Assembly (NCBI GenBank): GCA_003503535.1
Contig: DOCI01000202.1
Coordinates: forward strand, 1 to 17,510
Direction: 5' to 3'
DNA from: Planctomycetaceae bacterium
GTDB taxonomy: Bacteria > Planctomycetota > Planctomycetia > Planctomycetales > Planctomycetaceae
DNA length: 17,510 nucleotides
The notes beneath the pieces are model-generated. The model had not been told where the DNA came from. It was given only the letters and a program-made list of their open reading frames with translations, and ran no database searches. This document shows, in pieces, positions 14,243 to 17,510 of this stretch (positions are counted from its first letter, which is position 1; each line of letters begins with the position of its first letter). The position numbers and the translations under genes were made by a program.

Positions 14243-16210
14243 ATGAACTTCAGAATCTCTTCCACAGTAACAAGACCATTCCTTTTGGCTCTGTTGCTCA
14301 CTCTTTACCCTTTAACTTCTCAGGCATGCACGACTGTTGTTATCTCTGGTCGAGCAACCATTGATGGTCGGCCCCTATTGTGGAAAAACAGAGATACCTG
14401 GCAAAATCAAAATGAGGTTGTTCATGACTCATCTGGAAAATATACCTTCGTGGGGATAACGAATGCCGAGGCCAGCGAACGTATTTATATGGGGACGAAT
14501 ACTGCCGGATTATGTATTGAAAATTCTGTGAGTCGCGATTTGGCAGGCAAGGCGACCAATGGGCCGACAAACGGCGAGTTTATCAAGTATGTCCTGCAAA
14601 ATTTCTCAACGGTGAATCAGGTTAAAGAGTATCTTGAACAGACAGATAAAACCGGCCGCAAAACACGAGCCAACTTCGGAGTGATTGATGCGAAAGGTGG
14701 AGCAGCGATTTTTGAAGCAGGACCTTCATCTTATCGCATGTTTGACGCGAACAATCCCCATGATGCTCCCCAGGGATTTATCGTGCGGGCGAATTTCAGC
14801 GAAACCAGTAGAGAGTCGCTCCCGGAAGCCGAACAGAATTTGGAAACGATTTACTCGGGAATTCGCTATCAACGTGCCTTTGATCTGTGCCAAAGTCAGT
14901 TAAGCGATTCAGGACTGAACGCAGAGTACTTGCTACAGCGAATTGCACGCGATGTAGCCGAATGCCCATCCTGTTGTTTCGGGGATAGTGCTGAAACCAA
15001 TAGTCAGCTAAGTAAGGAATCGGTTCGCACCAGTTCCACTCTGAATCGATCCATGACGGTTTCCTCTGTTGTCTTCCAGGGAGTTCTACCCGAAGAAGCA
15101 CCGGAGTTGACGACAATGTGGGCATTATTGGGCGAACCATTATTCACAATCGCCATTCCCTGCTGGGCTTCTCAGCACAAGATCGCAAAAGAGTTAAACG
15201 GAGAGGGAGTAAGCCCACTTTGTGACTTATCTATCCGCATCCGATCCGCCTGTTACGAAGCCGATGATAAGCATCTTATAACAACCCATCTATCAAAACT
15301 GACACCGCAGTTGTTCTCAGTTGAACAGGAAATCTTTCATCAGACACAGGCTCGATTGCATAAAAGCAGCCCTCAGCAACTCAAGCCCGAAGAAAATGAG
15401 CAAATGCATCAGCAAGCTGTCGATAAAGCATTTTCTGTACTCACCACTCTCGCTCAAAAGACATCCCAATTCTCTGTGCCAGTTTCATTGAAAAACAACG
15501 ATCCCTCCCCAACTGCAGTGGACTTCCAGTTTGAAGAGGAAGAGAGGACGCGGCTGGCAGACACCGTGAATTCAGCCGGAGATGCAAAGTGGGACGGAGG
15601 GATGACCGATTCGAGTGTGAATGCAGGCTCTTTTCAAATCAATCACAATTCAACAACACCCGTCACTCGATATGTGGACCTGCTTCCCAATATCCGCACC
15701 AAGGCGGATAGCGAAGGGAATCCCAAAGTTCCCCGTGGCTGGCTGGTCATAGAAATTGCAGGTTGGAATTTCCGAGGTGCAACACCTAACGAAATGGTTC
15801 GCTTCGGTTTCAGCTCTCAACCAGAAAAAGATTTACACTCTGCAGGTGTCGTTATTGAGCGAACAACTGAGGATAATGTTAGCATCACGGGATTAGGATT
15901 TGGAGACGGAAGTTCTGAAATCACCAGCTCTCAAAACTGGCCTGTAAAACTGGAAAAGCCACTCACCCTGGTCCTCGAATTCGACAAAGAAAAAGGGAAC
16001 CCTGACGAGGGCGAAACAGGTGGTGAGTATCGCATCTATTTCCGAAAAGCTGGAGAATCAGGTTTCCAACAATTGGGAACCGCTGGAAAAATACGCCGCT
16101 TGCGAAACGGAAACGCAATCCACTTCCGGACGGCAGGCTTCTTTGCGGCCAAGAAAGAGTATTTCAAACTTGATCGTCTCTATTATACAACGACTAATCC
16201 TCTTCAATAA
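14243..16210 (+). CDS. Secreted Ntn hydrolase paralogue with extra C-terminal domain
   Basis: The 655-residue protein is a paralogue of the enzyme at 1059-2372. The signal peptide (LTSQA) ends directly before Cys29 of CTTVVISGRATIDGRPLLWK, which would become the N-terminal nucleophile; N49-R50-D51 follows. MGTNTAGLCIENSVS and ANFGVIDAKGGAAIFEAG match the paralogue closely. It differs by about 230 extra residues at the end. That part looks beta-rich and secreted: RYVDLLPNIRTK, GWLVIEIAGWNFRGA, GEYRIYFRKAG and FKLDRLYYTTT. It may bind a polymer or the cell surface, but I do not recognise the family. It probably belongs to the dgcN-dgcA transcript (52-base gap), linking an exported amidase to D-Glu/dipeptide epimerisation. 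Confidence 0.82.
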   Translation: MNFRISSTVTRPFLLALLLTLYPLTSQACTTVVISGRATIDGRPLLWKNRDTWQNQNEVVHDSSGKYTFVGITNAEASERIYMGTNTAGLCIENSVSRDLAGKATNGPTNGEFIKYVLQNFSTVNQVKEYLEQTDKTGRKTRANFGVIDAKGGAAIFEAGPSSYRMFDANNPHDAPQGFIVRANFSETSRESLPEAEQNLETIYSGIRYQRAFDLCQSQLSDSGLNAEYLLQRIARDVAECPSCCFGDSAETNSQLSKESVRTSSTLNRSMTVSSVVFQGVLPEEAPELTTMWALLGEPLFTIAIPCWASQHKIAKELNGEGVSPLCDLSIRIRSACYEADDKHLITTHLSKLTPQLFSVEQEIFHQTQARLHKSSPQQLKPEENEQMHQQAVDKAFSVLTTLAQKTSQFSVPVSLKNNDPSPTAVDFQFEEEERTRLADTVNSAGDAKWDGGMTDSSVNAGSFQINHNSTTPVTRYVDLLPNIRTKADSEGNPKVPRGWLVIEIAGWNFRGATPNEMVRFGFSSQPEKDLHSAGVVIERTTEDNVSITGLGFGDGSSEITSSQNWPVKLEKPLTLVLEFDKEKGNPDEGETGGEYRIYFRKAGESGFQQLGTAGKIRRLRNGNAIHFRTAGFFAAKKEYFKLDRLYYTTTNPLQ

Positions 16211-16247
16211 ATTTATCATCCCGGTAATTTATAGTTACCTTCGAGGC

Positions 16248-16848
16248 CAGGGCTTACGCACCGGTTTTTATCGGGACTGCGAAGACTTTCAGTAGGTAAT
16301 TTAGATCGAGAGCACAGTTCATTCGCTTACACTTTGCCTCTCGTTTGAGAGTAGTTTCCCTTACGCAGCAGACTCGTGCTTCGTCGTCGAACTGCTGCCA
16401 GGTTTGATGCTCCGTTGCGATCCTGTTGACGGCGATGGTCTTAGTCAAACGTCACATCGAGAACATAGTGCTGGCTGTTCTCAATACTCCAATGACGCCG
16501 GATTGCATTCGCCAGAAACTTTGCTCGCGAGGGATGAGAGCTCACATAAAGTCGGGACTCCCAACTCTCTTTTCCCTTAATCGTTCGTGCAGAAACGATG
16601 ATCGCCAGTGTTTTTAAATTACGCCACTTTTCACGCTGAGGATGATCTTTCGGGATCTCGACCACATGACAGAAGCGGTTCTCGATTCGACCGTATCCCG
16701 CTTCGAAACTTTCAAATATATGATGCTTCATGTTCGCGAAATGACTCTCCTGACCAGACTCCAACAAAGCCTGCATATCGTCGATGAGAGAAGACTGGTT
16801 TTCGTCAAACCAATGGTTTGCAATCAAATACGGAGAGGGGTCGGACAC
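16248..16848 (-). pseudogene. ISAs1-family transposase remnant
   Basis: Only the C-terminal half of a DDE transposase of the ISAs1 family remains. Family motifs are GYGRIENRFC, RRHWSIENSQHYVLDVTFD and, in a second frame, ETTLKREAKCKRMNCALDL. There are two lesions: an in-frame TAA at 16441-16443 where the family usually has Glu in DVTF(D/N)ED, and a frameshift fitted by one extra base in the CCC run at 16358-16360. The N-terminal catalytic part is missing beyond 16848. The right boundary probably is CAGGGCTTACGCACCGG at 16248-16264, which overlaps the transposase stop and resembles an IS terminal repeat; no matching opposite end is visible. The element is not functional. Confidence 0.82.
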
Positions 16849-17001
16849 AAGGATTCAGAGATGGTCAAGCTCTACCGGCACTTGCGGGCCGATGACGGTC
16901 ACCGTCATATGCAGCATATGCAGCGTCTGAACTTCGGCACCGTTCCTGAACAGCCAACCCCAACAATGGATGAGACCATCCATGAAATCACCCTGGTATG
17001 A
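16840..17001 (+). pseudogene. Tyrosine recombinase (phage-type integrase) C-terminal remnant
   Basis: A 53-codon stretch reads [20 protein letters not shown] and continues [13 protein letters not shown] to a stop at 16999-17001. This matches the C-terminal end of tyrosine recombinases: the GH(x)DS motif, the catalytic Tyr in KLYRHL, and the trailing basic helix with H/Q-R-x-M. Everything upstream, including the catalytic Arg residues, has been replaced by the ISAs1 remnant on the other strand. It lies close to the 3' end of a tRNA-Ser gene, a common integration site. No attachment repeat of the tRNA 3' end was seen elsewhere in the window. Confidence 0.6.
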
Positions 17002-17119
17002 AATGGTTTCATGCCGATTCCCTTTTGACCTGGAGGACCCCAAGCGACTCAGCAGCATGTAGTCTGCCAAGCAATGACTTACCAGCAAATCGGTCCCAAA
17101 CTGTCCCATTGAGTGGGAC

Positions 17120-17175
17120 AAAAAAAGACGCTCGACGCAAGTCGTTATAAAATAAAGACTTGCAATGAGCGTCTT
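17120..17175 (-). terminator. Intrinsic terminator of the tRNA-Ser gene
   Basis: On the minus strand AAGACGCTC pairs with GAGCGTCTT (9 bp), an inner CAAGTC pairs with GACTTG (6 bp), and a run of seven T residues follows, starting nine bases after the tRNA 3' end. This is a textbook intrinsic terminator. Just beyond it, TGTCCCA-TTGAG-TGGGACA (17102-17120) is a second hairpin. Bases 17002-17101 hold nothing I recognise. Confidence 0.85.
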
Positions 17176-17183
17176 GAATGATG

Positions 17184-17268
<85 letters not shown>

Positions 17269-17285
17269 GAGCGGTTTGTACGCGA

Positions 17286-17315
17286 AACGTAGCATGAACT
17301 CCCGGGGGGTGTCAA
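17286..17315 (-). promoter_or_regulatory. Promoter of tRNA-Ser
   Basis: On the minus strand a perfect TTGACA (17310-17315) is followed after 18 bases by TACGTT (17286-17291). Transcription would start about ten bases before the tRNA 5' end. The spacer contains CCCCCCGGG, a GC-rich stretch that could act as a discriminator-like control, though its position is in the spacer. Confidence 0.6.
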
Positions 17316-17403
17316 GGAGTTTGGGCGTTGTGTCTGGCAGACACTCCAAATTCGAGAAATGTTCACCTTAAAAAAGGGCAAATACTCAAAATATACACTG
17401 ATT

Positions 17404-17510
17404 TCAGGCCGTGTTGAGACGATGCCTGGCTTGCTTTTGCTCATAGCAATCGATCTGGTATGGCTCGATCTCCACGCCCATCACTGCGTTCTGGGTCGTG
17501 CCACCCAATC
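17404..17510 (-). CDS. Unidentified protein, C-terminal end only
   Basis: A 34-codon open frame enters from the right edge and stops at 17404. It reads LGGTTQNAVMGVEIEPYQID and then CYEQKQARHRLNTA. The composition looks like real protein (mixed hydrophobic start, charged helix at the end), but it is too short to assign. It would be followed by the tRNA-Ser gene on the same strand; a dyad GTGTCTG-G-CAGACAC (17330-17344) lies between. Confidence 0.4.
   Translation of the reverse strand, partial: LGGTTQNAVMGVEIEPYQIDCYEQKQARHRLNTA

Noticed and set aside
16892..16908. Perfect 17-base dyad ATGACGGT-C-ACCGTCAT, followed by CATATG-CAG-CATATG
   Set aside because: It lies within the integrase remnant and its bases fit the codons of that frame; I see no promoter or target gene. 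It could be a recombination relic but support is thin.

Overview
The window looks like chromosomal DNA of a member of the Planctomycetota, probably of the Gimesia/Rubinisphaera type. The main evidence is a DUF1559 protein with a GFTLIE prepilin-type N-terminus, a XylR-type regulator with a LacI-like sensor, a short planctomycete-style lipoprotein, many secreted enzymes, and moderate GC. The taxon is an inference; no rRNA is present.

Layout. Bases 1-721 (minus) hold the N-terminal part of a XylR/LacI-type sugar-responsive regulator that runs off the left edge. Divergent from it, 1059-4006 (plus) holds a secreted Ntn hydrolase (C45/choloylglycine-hydrolase-like), a secreted class-I glutamine-amidotransferase-like (BPL_N) protein and a gamma-glutamylcyclotransferase-like protein. 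Bases 4007-4457 are a non-coding gap with two adjacent 105-base tandem repeats, whose stems show a compensatory base-pair change, and a very strong 17-bp hairpin. Bases 4458-9138 (minus) hold a DUF1559 pilin-like protein, a gamma-glutamyltransferase (ggt) and an NhaC-family antiporter. The last two look like one operon, nhaC-ggt. A well-spaced sigma-54 promoter lies upstream of nhaC, and two 17-bp dyads lie about 155 and 186 bases upstream of its predicted start. Next comes a sigma-54 enhancer-binding regulator (9488-10867, minus) whose receiver domain has Gly in place of the phosphoacceptor Asp. Divergent from it are a VOC-family protein, a lipoprotein gene that appears frameshifted, and an operon of a DUF1611 protein (DgcN-like), an enolase-superfamily epimerase (DgcA/dipeptide-epimerase-like, ATGA overlap) and a second, longer paralogue of the first Ntn hydrolase. 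The right end (16248-17510) holds a decayed ISAs1-family transposase, the C-terminal stub of a tyrosine recombinase, a tRNA-Ser(UGA) gene with its own promoter and terminator, and the end of an unidentified gene.

How the genes may work together (inference). Most enzymes act on amide or gamma-glutamyl bonds: two exported Ntn hydrolases, an exported GATase-like protein, an exported gamma-glutamyltransferase and a gamma-glutamylcyclotransferase-like protein. DgcN/DgcA-type enzymes isomerise D-Glu or Glu-containing dipeptides in the cytoplasm. A simple model is a scavenging locus: gamma-linked (D-)glutamyl compounds, such as peptidoglycan peptides or poly-gamma-glutamate, are cut outside the cytoplasm, taken up with help from an ion-coupled NhaC-type carrier, and converted to L-Glu inside. 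The exported half (nhaC-ggt) would be switched on by the adjacent sigma-54 activator.
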